Shown here: in pieces, positions 49,856 to 60,817 of the stretch | Layout: each line of letters begins with the position of its first letter | Position numbering within the stretch: position 1 is the stretch's first letter | DNA from: Argopecten irradians | Taxonomy: Eukaryota; Mollusca; Bivalvia; Pectinida; Pectinidae | NCBI RefSeq assembly: GCF_041381155.1 | Contig: NC_091138.1 | Span: forward strand, 33,659,604 to 33,723,603 | Reading direction: 5' to 3' | DNA: 64,000 bases | Made by a program: the position numbers and the translations under genes | Notes under the pieces: generated by a model | The model's input: the letters and a program-made list of their open reading frames with translations, nothing else | The model's database searches: none | Told to the model about the DNA's origin: nothing

Positions 49856-50975
49856 CTGATTTATAAATTTCATTGATGTGATCAGACCATTTAGCATTTG
49901 AATTAAAATGACCTCAAAATGTCTATGAAAACTACTAAAATCTAAAATGTTCCATCAAAAATTAAGTCCAAATATTTGTCAATGTTATCAAAATTTGATA
50001 TAAAAATTACCTCAGTTTTATTAGGATTAAAAGAAACAAGCCACGTTTTGCCCATCGATTTGATTTATCTAAATCCCTATGTAAATCTGTTTCTAATTCA
50101 CGACATGAAGATGATGACTTTATAAGGGTAGTGTCATCAGCGAATAAACGTGTTGTTGATTGAAGTTCATCAGCTAAATCATTTATATAAATAAGGAAAA
50201 GAAGTGGTCCAAGAATTGAGCCTTAAGGGACATCTTCTCATATCATACCAATATCAGAAGAAGAATTGTTTATAAATACGTTTTGATGTCTTTCTCTTAA
50301 GTAATTTTCTAACCAGGACAATAGGTTACCCAATCAAAATACCATATGATTTTAATTTAATTATAAGACATTTGTGCCAGACTCTGTCAAAGGCTTTAGA
50401 AATGCCACAGAATATCATACAAATACCGGGTATGAGATTTAGACAAATGTTATGGTATATTTATTTCAATTAATTAGTATACTATTGAATGACCAGGCAT
50501 AAATCCGGCTTGAAACTGGTAAAATAAATTATTATTATTATTATTAAATAATTATGCACGTGCTTAAACATTACCCTTTTAAACACTTTCCCAACTGTGA
50601 ACAGTAGAAAGGAGAGAAATGGGACGATAGTTTGATATAGAATGTCTATCTCCTTTTTTAAAGAGAGGCATAACTTTAGCCATTTTCCATTCATTTGGAA
50701 ATATACAGGTAGATGAAAGAACCTTAAGAGGTTTACAAACTGTATCAGCCATGTATTTAAGTCTATGGTGACTTATACCATCTTCACCTGAAGCTTTTCC
50801 AAGCTTTAAATTAATTAAAACATCACAAATTTCATTAGAAGTAACAAGTAGATTATTTAAAACACTATTAGTTTTCAACTGTAAAATAGGCACTTGCTAT
50901 CGTCAATATTAGTAAACCTACAGAAATATTCATTTAATAGATTTGCCTTGTCTTTATCATCTACAATGTTACCCC
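49735..50975 (-). pseudogene. Degenerate LINE reverse transcriptase
   Basis: Fragments in several frames: LLNEYF, KASGEDGISHHRLKYM, MAKVMPLFKKGD, ISNYRPISLLSTV (50893-50600), GKVFKRVMFKH (about 50590-50560), then GSILGPLLFLIYINDLADEL and FADDT (about 50215-50120), the RT catalytic Asp-Asp motif. In-frame stops and frame breaks show it is dead. The order fits a Jockey/CR1-type non-LTR element on the minus strand, truncated at its 5' end. Confidence 0.8.
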
Positions 50976-51123
50976 CACTAGCTACTGCTGGAGCTGTAAC
51001 ACTCGAAGTACTGGGACCATTCTCACTCCGACTGGCTGCTGCACTCAACGACATGGAACCATTCTTGTTCCTTACATAGGGGCTGGTAGAGAGCCTCGAG
51101 GGTCGCTTTCCCTTACCCCGCAC
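50976..51123 (-). pseudogene. gag-like N-terminal fragment of the Ngaro-like element
   Basis: The frame MRGKGKRPSRLSTSPY... followed by a Ser/Ala-rich stretch ends abruptly at ASGGN, where LINE-like coding (IVDDKDKANLLNEYF) begins. This marks the LINE insertion or recombination point. Confidence 0.5.
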
Positions 51124-51813
51124 GACTGAAACTCAAATAAGGACATATAGAACACATGTCGACATTATCCGACATACAAACATGCCCCTACATCCTCGGT
51201 AACTCGGCATTGGACATTTACCTATCAGCGTTAGCATATATAACGCCCGGGGCACCGAGGATGACACAACACTTACACATGATCAAAGGGCAGCAACCCT
51301 CATCAACGACAATACCAAAGTCCAAACACAACTTAAACGAATTAATTATCGCCACTTACATTAAAAATAATGACGACTTACAGTCTGAAAATATATCACG
51401 ATACGAATAAAAATAGTAATACTCAAAATCAATACCTAATTCATGTCTCCGCTAATGCTAACTCCGTTTGCTATGAACTAGAAGTGCAAGATTAATTCTA
51501 CAATAAAATAAAAATACCGAAATAAATTCCGGTATGGGATAATGCAGTAAAATTCCGGCAAAATATTAGCGACGATGCCAGGAACAAGACATTTCTTTTT
51601 AAACGGTGTTAACAACTGGAACCGGGACGAACACGTGTTCGATGGTAGGAAGGCCATGGCCGCACCATGCGGTACGGCTGACCACACGATATATCAAAAT
51701 CGAACGACATCCGTTTCAATACAAACCAATTCTGTATAACAGACACACAAAGAATGTCCGTATGAACACTAAATTACTGCTGGCACCACAAAACTTCAAC
51801 AAGCGATTTTTTT

Positions 51814-51996
51814 TTTTTTGGCAAACAAATCTATGGGAGCAAATATTGTGCACCTTCCCTGTACGTAAACTAGATTAAAAAGGATTTTATTCACCTCCCA
51901 ACAGGAGAGTTCCACTGCTATAGAAGGACAGGGGGCGTAACTCTTTTGTCTTCATCTGATAAACTTAACTAATTGAGAGACCATTAGTTCTTATTA
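51814..51996 (-). repeat. Split direct repeat A1 (5' end of Ngaro-like element)
   Basis: Begins 'tttttggcaaacaaatctatggg' and ends 'ccattagttcttatta'; near-identical to 44892-45074. Confidence 0.8.
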
Positions 51997-52200
51997 CTTC
52001 ACTATAGATGTACTTATAATGATTCTTGGCAGTACTGCTAAAATCATTTTTGCTCGTGTTTGTGTTTGTTAAATTAAAACCAATGCATTGAAAGTACTGT
52101 AATTTTCAACATTTCAAAAATTGTTGGTTATGAATAACATATTGAAAGCTTATCTTGATTCATGCGTATGAAAAATACGGCACATATAACTTTAAGTGAC
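51997..52200. repeat. Dispersed repeat R4, right half
   Basis: Continues the match to about 56390-56565 ('tttggcagtactg...gaaaaatacggcacatat'), so the two halves bracket the insertion. Confidence 0.7.
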
Positions 52201-53559
52201 AAATCGTTACAGTGAAATTCGCATGCAATGTAACCCTAATTCAATTACTAGTACACCTATATGATAAATTATTAAATCTAGTCAAAAATTTAGTCATTTG
52301 GCGAAGTTTGATGTAGTTTGCATGAAGTTATGCATGGATTTTTGTTTTTTCTATCCGTTAGTGACATCCGTAAATAAAAATCTTTACATTGTTTGAAACA
52401 AAATGTAGAATAACGAATACATTTTAAGCCAAAGTGTGGGAATACAAATATGTTAAAATCAAGAAAAGAAAAGTTAACGACACATTACATTTTTGCCAAT
52501 ATGTAGTTGTATTACAACAAAAATAGGGTAATCACCTGAATATGTTATAAAATATATATTCCCTTAAGGTTTCTCCACAATTTTTGCCACATATTCATGA
52601 AAATATTTTACAGAAAATTTATTTTTCTATCGTTCATGTCAATATGTTAAATTTGAAGATTATAGTGACGGTGTTTATCTGCAATAAAAAAAATGAATTT
52701 GTCTCTATTTCTCTTATGTCTGAGAATATCATTTAAATATGAATAATTTAAGAATATATTTATAATAAAATTTGAATAAATTATTAATGAGACATTTAAA
52801 ACATCCAATCATTGCTAAGAATTTTATCATGTGATGCTTAAAAGCATGGCTAATAAATTTAGAAGATTTCATGAATAAGATTTTGTTCACCTTGGAAATT
52901 AACATTTATGTAGTTCAGTTGTGGTGTAATTGTCAGATTTCAGGATCGCCGTATATTTTTCATTAATTTTATTCATTCTTGCATAAGTTTCTAACTCTTG
53001 GCTTTCAGCCTAGATATTTTGACTAAATTTAGTATTGCATGAAAACATCTATTGTGCTTCAAACCCATTTTAATTGGTGGACGTTATTTTGATTTGGTAT
53101 AACTTGACTTTTTTTACAGTTTAAGAATGATGGCGTAAGACCAATTTTCTCTAAGATGGATAAGTTTAAATAAGTCTGGAGAGGCAATATTGATTCTGAT
53201 AGAAAGAGATGAATTAAAAATATTATTATTGTAAATGATAACATCGATTATGATTACATAAATAAATACCTTCTATAAAGCTTACGTATATATTTCATTT
53301 CAATTTGAAATAAAATAATAACACCACAAATAGCATATTGTAAAAACTTACAGCACTTAAACGGTCATATTTTACTAACATTTGTAGACAGAAACAAGTT
53401 TGACGCTAGATGTGACAAAACAGAAAAGGAATCAGCCAGAGCGGTATTTTGAGAAATAAAAATAACCCTGTTTGTCTTGTTCATTAAAATGAATTAATAT
53501 CAACAACAAACATACATATAATGATCCAGTGCGAAGCTGCTTCCACACACGCGCCCGCA
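52201..53559. other. Downstream of gene A
   Basis: AT-rich, includes the expected 3' UTR. No clear AATAAA on the minus strand within 300 bp. Confidence 0.45.
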
Positions 53560-53748
53560 CTATATTAAGTCCCATATTTCCCTAGCTAGCTCCTCTCCCA
53601 AAGCCTGGTTTGGATCCAAGAGATCCAGTGTATTGTCCGATTTGAGGATTTCCGTTGTTCTACCATTAGTGTATGTGACTTCGAATGGCGATGCGGATGC
53701 TATGCCTTCAAGTAGTTTATTAACAACATCTTTACGCATGAAAGCCAC
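53560..53748 (-). CDS. Gene A exon 6: C-terminal domain
   Basis: The acceptor is CATTTCAG|GTG, phase 0, and the exon stops at TAG. It contains PFEVTYTNGRTTEILKSDN and LDLLDPNQALGEELAREIWD. The order (beta-rich segment, then a terminal amphipathic helix) resembles the conserved end of clusterin. Of the three paralogues, A and B are the closest pair in this exon. Confidence 0.9.
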   Translation of the reverse strand: MAFMRKDVVNKLLEGIASASPFEVTYTNGRTTEILKSDNTLDLLDPNQALGEELAREIWDLI

Positions 53749-56700
53749 CTGAAATGGAAAAATGTTCATTACAAAATCAAAACATAGCTAATGATAGGCA
53801 ATGAATGAACAAGGACGAGGTGGAGATGATGTATAGAGATTTTGCTTGCTGCCCGATCCAAATTTAATCTTTGGATGAATGACCGAGAAATGTACGTTTT
53901 TGAAGAGAACAACAAAACTTCCCAGTGAGATACTCAAGAGAGTCTATTGCTTTGGTCACAATGATCGGGCGGTATCCGGGGATAGATGGTATTCGGGGTA
54001 CACCGGTGGTTTTACCGTTTTCCCGACATCGGACAACACAGGTAAAAAATTGTCACACATCATTTACATAAAAAGGAGGCCGTGTGGTAATCAACAGGAA
54101 GTGAATATTGACCGAAAATATAATGCTAATCGGCCGATAATCATACGATGTCCAGGCGATAAGCAGCCTATTCACCGGACATCGTACGAATATCGCCCGA
54201 GTATCTTACGGACAACGAACGATAGTTTTTACCAGGCAAATACCGTTCGATTCCGGCCGAATATCGGATGATACTGAAAGATGCGTGAAAGATATGTGGC
54301 CGATTATGAACATCTACATGACATTGGAGAGATTTTAAGTTGGAGTTAAAACTCTTTGGTCACCTCCCCGATTATGCCCGAAAGCCTCGGCCACCGGCCG
54401 GCCATGTCTGGTGTCCGGCCGGGATCCAGACCAAAATAACTATAAGCCATGCCAGGAGTACATCCTAAGCCTAATCGGAAGGGGTTGTGATCAAAGCATA
54501 AGTTAGCATATATCATTTTCGAGATTTGAGTACAACTGTAAGGTAATTTGAGGTGCTTCTGCACTAAACAATACAATAGATGCAGTTTAACCTCGACCAC
54601 CTTGACCTACTTTTAAAGTGTTTCTCAATTAAAGTATGTATCATGATTCAAAATGTACGACCTATGACATGTTTTACACGTGGGCTGAAAATAAAAGTAA
54701 TAAAAGTGTCTTTTCTCACAGCTATCGTTTCCATTAATGCATTCATTTGTGATATATATGTCAGCTGTGAGTGATTGTCCTTGCACAGGAATAAAATGAC
54801 GTATAAAATAGATGAATATGCAAAACATGGGGGGTAGGTTTTAGAATGTGTCAATTATTTTCTTTTGCTAAACGCCCCTTCAGCGTTGTATTATGTGGGT
54901 TTGCACTTTGTTAAGGATATGATCCTCTGAGAAGTCAAAATTTTCTTCTATTAAACTCTTTTTCTCATATAAATTTTTGGAAATAGAAGTTCATACCATG
55001 AAAGAAAATGGAAGAAAAAACATGTGTCCGTGTGCTTGTTTTTGAGCTATTGTCACTCAAAGATACCTAGCTGACAAAATATTGGATTTTATTGCAATTT
55101 TGCCGTTTTGACCATACACACAAAAGATTAAAGTCATAATTTCCTAATGAGATGTTCGATATCTATGGATGTTTGTAGAATTTATTTTCCAGTAGTCCTA
55201 TTTAAAAATATACCAGTTTTGATTAATAAAATTAATATATTTTCTCAGAATAACAACATATGCTACCCCTACCCCTTAATTTTGAACTACAAAATGCACC
55301 ATTTTCAGCCATTTTTGCCAAATTTAAACCTTTATAGAAAAAGTTCTAGTATTAAACTTTTGTTGATATTTTGCATATCAATAGGGGGTTGTTCTCTCTA
55401 AATCAGGCAAAAAATAGGGGTCCGTGTGCTTACTTTTTTTGCCCCATTTGAATATTTGTTATTTTTCAGTATTTTAGAGTAAAAAATGAAAGTGCTCAAA
55501 TAACCATTAAATGTAAAATAAAGTGACAAAAGTGTATCATTTCACACATTCATGATCAATATTTCATTTACCGCGAACCTAGAAAAGATTTACAGCAAAA
55601 ATTAGCTCGATACAGCTAAAAATACTGGCGCAGTGATGATTTAAGTATAAACAATTTCAGTAAAATTTTGTAAAACTGTGGCTCTACTCAAAGCAAAAAA
55701 AAAGGCACGATTTCAAAATGGCCGCCAAATGGGCCATTTCTTAAAATCCCTGCATAAAAAAACTACTAAAAATAAAGATTTAATTTTTGGACAAAATTTG
55801 CAACTGTCAACTTGCTACATATATTGATAAATTGTATTTGAAAATCTCAAAGTTTCTTTGATTTTCGTCGAAACGAGACTTCAACGAGACTTAAATCTCA
55901 GAAGAATACATCATTAATATTTAAGAGAACTCATTGTGAGATTTGTACTCTTTGTCCAGTTAATATAAGCTATCTGGACATAAAAACGTTTTTGATTAAA
56001 AACTAAGAAACAATGTAACTTTCAAAATCAATATTTAAAAAAGGAAAATTCATTGCAAAAAAAAACGTTTTTTTCATTGTCGATGACATATCAACATGAT
56101 ATATGTATTAAAAGATATATATGTGCCACAACTGGATGAAAACATGTTATTTTTCGGGAATCTATTGAAAACTATAAGGTTTGATAAATTAATCCGTGAA
56201 AATAATTCAAATGGACAGACAAACATGCATGATTCCTTATAAACGTTAGTTACAACAGAGGATTTATGCACTTTAATGGAAAACAGAAAACCAAAAATCA
56301 TTTTACATTTACTGAATTGTAAAGTGTGAAATGATTATGTAGACCACACCTTGGTTTCATGGTCCACTGAACTGTATACGGAATCAAAATGATTTTTGCA
56401 GTACTGTGCAAAACAATTTTCATTTCTTATTTGTACTTGTAGAATAAAACCCTATGTATTGTAATTATCGTAATTCTCAAAATGTTGGAAACGTTTGCTG
56501 CTGAATAACATATTAAAAGTTCTTTTTGATTCGTAAATATGAAAAATACGGCACATATTAACATAGGGATATTTCATAGTATCCGCTCCGAATGACACCA
56601 CCTCATTTTATTAATACTACAGTGATACCGCTTATTATTTAGAAAAACCTGTATTATATTTATCACTGACAGTAAACTTACTTACCTTAGTAATGACAGG

Positions 56701-59700
56701 TTTTTTGTCGACGTGGATCAAGTTATTTATGGTTGCCATTTTCCTGTATTGCGCAACATTGCTGACGTAAGCTTGTCCGCAAACTTTCAATAACAATGAG
56801 CAATTGTCAGACCGAAAATACATAAACACAGACAGAAAACTTCTTTGTAAGCATAAAATAAGAATCTCGATAAATTTTGTATTAATTACTTATTTATTAT
56901 TAATATTACTATTTTTTTCATTTCAAATGTTTATGTACGGATATAAAGTTATTTTCGGTTTTAATACACATCTATAGAAAAATAAAATTATTCTATCGAG
57001 GTCATAAATGAAAAAAAATCGTATCAAATTATTGATTTAATACAATTTATTTTCTGCATTATTTGCTTCTTAATTGTCAATTGGAGTGTCGAATGGAAGT
57101 GATTCGGATCTTGAAAATGATATACTGAAGATTAAACATAAATAAAAGATGATATATAAAATATGACTACTAGAAATCATGTTTACATCTTCTTTTTTCA
57201 AACCCTGACCAAACAGTTTGTTGGTAACATACGATTTATCTACTTTACCATTACCTAATATAACTATTACCTCGGCATAACCTTATCAATCACAATAGAG
57301 GTCATTGGAATATGCATATATTTGAAATAGAAACTCTTTTATAAATTGCCACGTGAAGGCCGAAGAAGTGAATAATTAACGCGCTCCTTTTTCTGGGGCG
57401 ACAATATGTTTAAAACCTCACCTGAACGCATGATATCTACTGACGTCATCGTATCAACGTCAACCTGCTCACACGCGGGACACTGGGAAGTCTGTCGTCT
57501 GCGCCTCCCCCTAAATATACCTTTCAAAAAACAAATTCCAATAAAGTGGCATTTATGTAATCCAATGGACCATTTTTGCTTAATGTCCATTTAGAATTTT
57601 AATATAATCAATATCAGCATCAAGGAAATGAAAAATAAACGCAGGATGACAGTGTGACACACTAAAGGGCACGCCTGCAATGACATTAAAGGGTTCCTTG
57701 ACTTGTGCAATAATTTCAGATTATTTCGAAATACTACCCATAATATATACATGTATACAGATGAGTCAACAATCTCGTTTAAGTCACATACTTTTATGGT
57801 AATAAGAACCGTTTGTATAGTGTCTCAGTCCCGGTGATAAAAGTCTCATTCCTATGTGTTTGAAAAAAAACACACCAAAAGTTCCTTAAAAACAATACTA
57901 ACGTGAAGAATTGATATTGATGTTCTAAGATGAGACTACAATACCAAACAAATACATGTTTCCCTCCGTAATCTATATTAACAGAGAAGAATCCTTTCAC
58001 TGTTTTGCCGTCTGGCGCCGTGATAGTCAACTAACGCTCGATAATAAGGACGACGGCGAGAAACATAATAAAACCCGCGTTTAGAAACTAATATTTAGTA
58101 CATTTCATTTTGCGCTTTTTGTTCTCCGCAAACGTGTTCCACGTTTAAAATCTTCATGTGTTGTTTGAATAACGATATTTGCGTTAACACAGCAAAACAA
58201 TGAAATACTGAGAACGAATAATGAGCGCAAATACGAGGGGCCATCTTTGATATTGTTATATACTCAAATTAAATTTAAATGTTTTAATGTGATATTCATA
58301 AATGTACATCAATGATCTGTCTATGATTTATAGCAACAGCCAACAGATACGTAAAAAATTAAAACATCAATGATCTGTCTATGATTTATAGCAACAGATA
58401 CGTAAAAAATTAAAACATCAATGATCTGTCTATGATTTATAGCAACAGATACGTAAAAAATAAAAACATCAATGATCTGTCTATGATTTATAGCAACAGA
58501 TACGTAAAAAATAAAAACATCAATGATCTGTCTATGATTTATAGCAACAGATACGTAAAAAATAAAAACATAAGCTCATCCTCAAATTGGAGAGATTTAA
58601 AAAATGTGTTTTTTTCTTCAATATGCACTACATACTGATACTCATATAAATTAAGAAAATAGATAAAATAGTAATTTATCATAATATAATATATATCTGA
58701 TAAAGAAATTCTAAACACCAATACTTACTTGGGATCGTCTTTTTGAAGAAGGTTTCAACTTTCTTTCCAACTTTAGGAACTGTCTTCTTGAAGAAATGTT
58801 TGACCTGCTTCCCTGTTTTTGGTACGGTCTTCTTGAAAAAGGTATTAAGATTTTTTCCAACGTCTTTTCCTGCCCTTGGAAGAGTTTTTGTGAAGAATCT
58901 ATCCACATGTCCTCCAACTTTTTTTCCTGTGGTCGGAATCGTGTCTTTGAAAAATATATTCAAATGTTTTCCTACCTTTTTCCCGGTTTTTGGGACCGTC
59001 TTTTTAAAGAACGTTTCAAGGTGATTACCCACTGATTTCCCTAACTTAGGGAGCGTTCTAGTGAAAAATACCTCCATTTCCCTTTTGATGTTCTTACCAA
59101 CTTTTGGGATGGTCCCCTTGAAAAAGGTTTCCAGATTACTGCCGACATCTTTAACAACACTCGGAATAGTTTTTCCAATAACTGTTCCAATAGGTTTCCT
59201 AGTCACATCACCAAAGGTCTTTGGATCTATCAGTATCAGAAGTTCATCGATTCCGCCTTGATGAGGTTCGGGGATTTTTTGACTGAAACAGAAAGACCAG
59301 ACATCACGAGAATCGACTGCATAACAAACGCGTTATCCAAACTCTTATTCATTTACTGTTGTAAACGAAAAATACTTTCGCGTTCCACTAACGCTTGCAA
59401 ATTTCATTTCGCAATCAAATAGGCTCAACTTCGCATATAAATATATATTTAACGTATACCGAATAGTATTTTTAATTGGTTTTGTTATTCGAAGGTTAAA
59501 CTCTGCCTCTTTGTTCTTAAATTAGATTTAGATATTAAGCAAATTAACGATGGGGGAGAGATTACTGAACATGTAAAAAGGGACTATGGAACCTAGTGTT
59601 CTAAATCGGCGAGCATATATTAAAAAACTAAATTTTACGAAGTTTATGGGGTTTTTCTTGGACAACTTCCAAGAGGTTCATGTACTGCACTTACTTAGAG

Positions 59701-60817
59701 ACTTATTATTTATTATTTATATTTTGGTATATATACAAAAGGTATGACACGTTGATAAATCATTAGACTGTATTCACTAACTTACAACGAATTATCTAAG
59801 CTAGATCGTACTAAACTTTTTAATTGGATTTTTGGAGCAAAGACTACAATAATAGATAATACAAAGGACTATTTTTAAGTTCAATTGTAGTTCAACTGTC
59901 AGAATTTGTTACCGTAAAAATCACTGAAATTATACTGTAAACTGTTGTCAAAATAAAGTATGTACATTATTGACAAGTATATCGAATTATTCTCTAGTAA
60001 AAATGTGAAAATTTTGAATATGTTAAATTTCTTGCTATAGACAAAAGAAAACTCTGCTCACAAGTAACTAAATGAAAAAAATGTTCTTATCTACATAGTT
60101 ATTTGTCATCAGTATCAATGTTGCTTCTGATATGAGAACACGTCTAATATACATATGTAGCTCATCAGAATATTGACTGAAATATTGGCCTCCGCCATTT
60201 TATGCTTGTCCCTGTCATGTTACTAATGAAAACAGTTGTACTGTTCCCGAAATAACAAACAAATGGTAAACATTTGTAAAACTTGTGGATCTTTACTCAA
60301 TATTATAGCAAGAATAAATTTATGAAATTCGACCAGTCACGACACATCATAACACTATACCTATTTCTACATGTTTGACACGCTTCATAGGTTTTGTTGA
60401 GTTTGGCCTCGCATTCAATGGCTTGTCGTTCCACCAGCTCTCTTAGGGCCGGAGCCTCGCGTTCAATCTTCTCGTGAAACGCTAGCGACACTATCAAATT
60501 TAATTCCTCGGCTTCTGTTGTTTAAGAGATAACAAATCGGTCAATGCAGACATACGTGTATATTAAATTCGAGATAATTCTAAGTAAAATAAGGATAATT
60601 TTAGCTTTACATCTTTTCAAGATAAGACTAAGAATTCTTAAGTGAAATGAAGATAGATAGTTTTATCTTAAATAAATATACATGCATTATATATATGCAT
60701 GAATGGATGTCAGATTATGTACATTTCCATCTACTCACTGCGTTTGTTCTCGATTACTTCAGCTTGGCAGATTATAACCTCCAAGAAAACGAGAATTATA
60801 CTTGAATACAACAACAT
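53560..60817 (-). CDS. Clusterin-like secreted protein with cationic 19-residue repeats, gene A (six exons)
   Basis: Exons in transcript order are 60817-60739, 60514-60361, 59282-58729, 57520-57422, 56783-56686 and 53748-53560, totalling 1173 nt in one open frame (390 residues plus stop). The layout is: signal peptide; C61, C72, C75; eight tandem FFKKT-I/V-P-K-x-G-K-x-V-G-x-H-L units at about 90-262; RRRR at 268-271; CPAC at 276-279; C297; C-terminal domain 329-390. Splice phases match B and C at all five introns. The repeat region is strongly basic and each unit could form an amphipathic helix, which would suit membrane, polyanion or microbial surface binding; that role is inferred. The clusterin relation rests on cysteine spacing, the convertase-like site and the C-terminal motif. 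This is the cleanest of the three genes. Confidence 0.88.
53749..56079. other. Intron 5 of gene A (part)
   Basis: A 130-codon plus ORF (53879-54271) lies in a locally GC-richer patch with inverted repeats ('gatgtccaggcga', 'ccggacatcgtacg'), more likely repeat-derived than a gene. Confidence 0.45.
56080..56565. repeat. Dispersed repeat R4, uninterrupted copy
   Basis: Lies in intron 5 of gene A and serves as the empty-site reference for the Ngaro-like insertion. Confidence 0.7.
56686..56783 (-). CDS. Gene A exon 5: V-C-G exon
   Basis: The acceptor is ATTGAAAG|TT and the donor ACTAAG|GTAAGT, 98 nt. It reads CGQAYVSNVAQYRKMATI and ends KKPVITK, aligning with the same exon in B and C. Confidence 0.87.
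57422..57520 (-). CDS. Gene A exon 4: polybasic site and CPAC
   Basis: The acceptor is TTGAAAG|GT and the donor TTCAG|GTGAGG, phases 1 to 1. It reads IFRGRRRRQTSQCPACEQVD. Phase agreement with exon 3 shows that no exon is needed between them. Confidence 0.87.
57521..58299. other. Intron 3 of gene A (part)
   Basis: Contains a protein-like segment TITAPDGKTVKGFFSVNID (about 58025-57970) without usable splice sites; possibly an exon remnant. Confidence 0.4.
58300..58575. repeat. 51-bp minisatellite in intron 3 of gene A
   Basis: Five copies of 'aacatcaatgatctgtctatgatttatagcaacagatacgtaaaaaataaa'. The period is divisible by three, giving an open plus frame that is not a gene. It ends about 150 bp from the repeat exon. 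Confidence 0.92.
58729..59282 (-). CDS. Gene A exon 3: tandem cationic repeats
   Basis: The acceptor is TGTTTCAG|T and the donor CCCAA|GTAAGT, 184 codons. After a short acidic lead (GGIDELLILIDPKTFGDV) come eight repeats, mostly 19 residues, the last two 15, for example FFKKTVPKTGKKVGKHLNI. The conserved Phe-Phe, Thr, Pro, Gly-Lys and Val-Gly positions suggest Pro-broken amphipathic helices. There are no cysteines. Open antisense frames here come from the repetitive composition. Confidence 0.92.
59283..60360. other. Intron 2 of gene A
   Basis: AT-rich; nothing recognised. Confidence 0.55.
60361..60514 (-). CDS. Gene A exon 2: C-x10-C-x2-C segment
   Basis: The acceptor is AACAACAG|AA and the donor AAATAG|GTATAG. 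It begins AEELNLIVSLAFHEKIERE and ends ECEAKLNKTYEACQTCRN, with an N-K-T sequon beside the cysteines. Vertebrate clusterin also has C-x10-C-x2-C after an N-terminal helical stretch. Confidence 0.88.
60739..60817 (-). CDS. Gene A exon 1: signal peptide
   Basis: ATG at 60817-60815 opens MLLYSSIILVFLEVIICQA followed by EVIENKR; the donor is CGCA|GTGAGTAG, phase 1. Length (79 nt) and phase equal those of gene B exon 1. A weak TTTAAAA lies about 40 bp upstream as a possible TATA substitute. Confidence 0.85.

Larger units (their letters stand above)
44316..51996 (-). mobile_element. Ngaro/DIRS-like retrotransposon with split direct repeats, non-autonomous or decayed
   Basis: Read on the minus strand, the order is A1 (51996-51814), interior, B1 (45399-45074), A2 (45074-44892), B2 (44641-44316). 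A1/A2 and B1/B2 are near-identical pairs, and B1 abuts A2. This split direct repeat order is the hallmark of Ngaro-type tyrosine-recombinase retrotransposons. Interior fragments fit: a Ser-rich gag-like start (51123-50976), a gag-like WTDAF...LLKYMH...YDEQFR segment, and an SGNH-hydrolase-like VIHCGVNDVAQ stretch. No tyrosine recombinase or matching RT/RNase H was found, and no target duplication, as expected for this class. It interrupts an older repeat whose intact copy is at about 56080-56565. Confidence 0.65.

Noticed and set aside
53879..54271. 130-codon plus-strand ORF in intron 5 of gene A
   Set aside because: Lies in a GC-richer patch with inverted repeats; no domain or splice support.
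58432..58638. Plus-strand ORF with a 17-residue repeat
   Set aside because: Product of the 51-bp minisatellite whose period is divisible by three.
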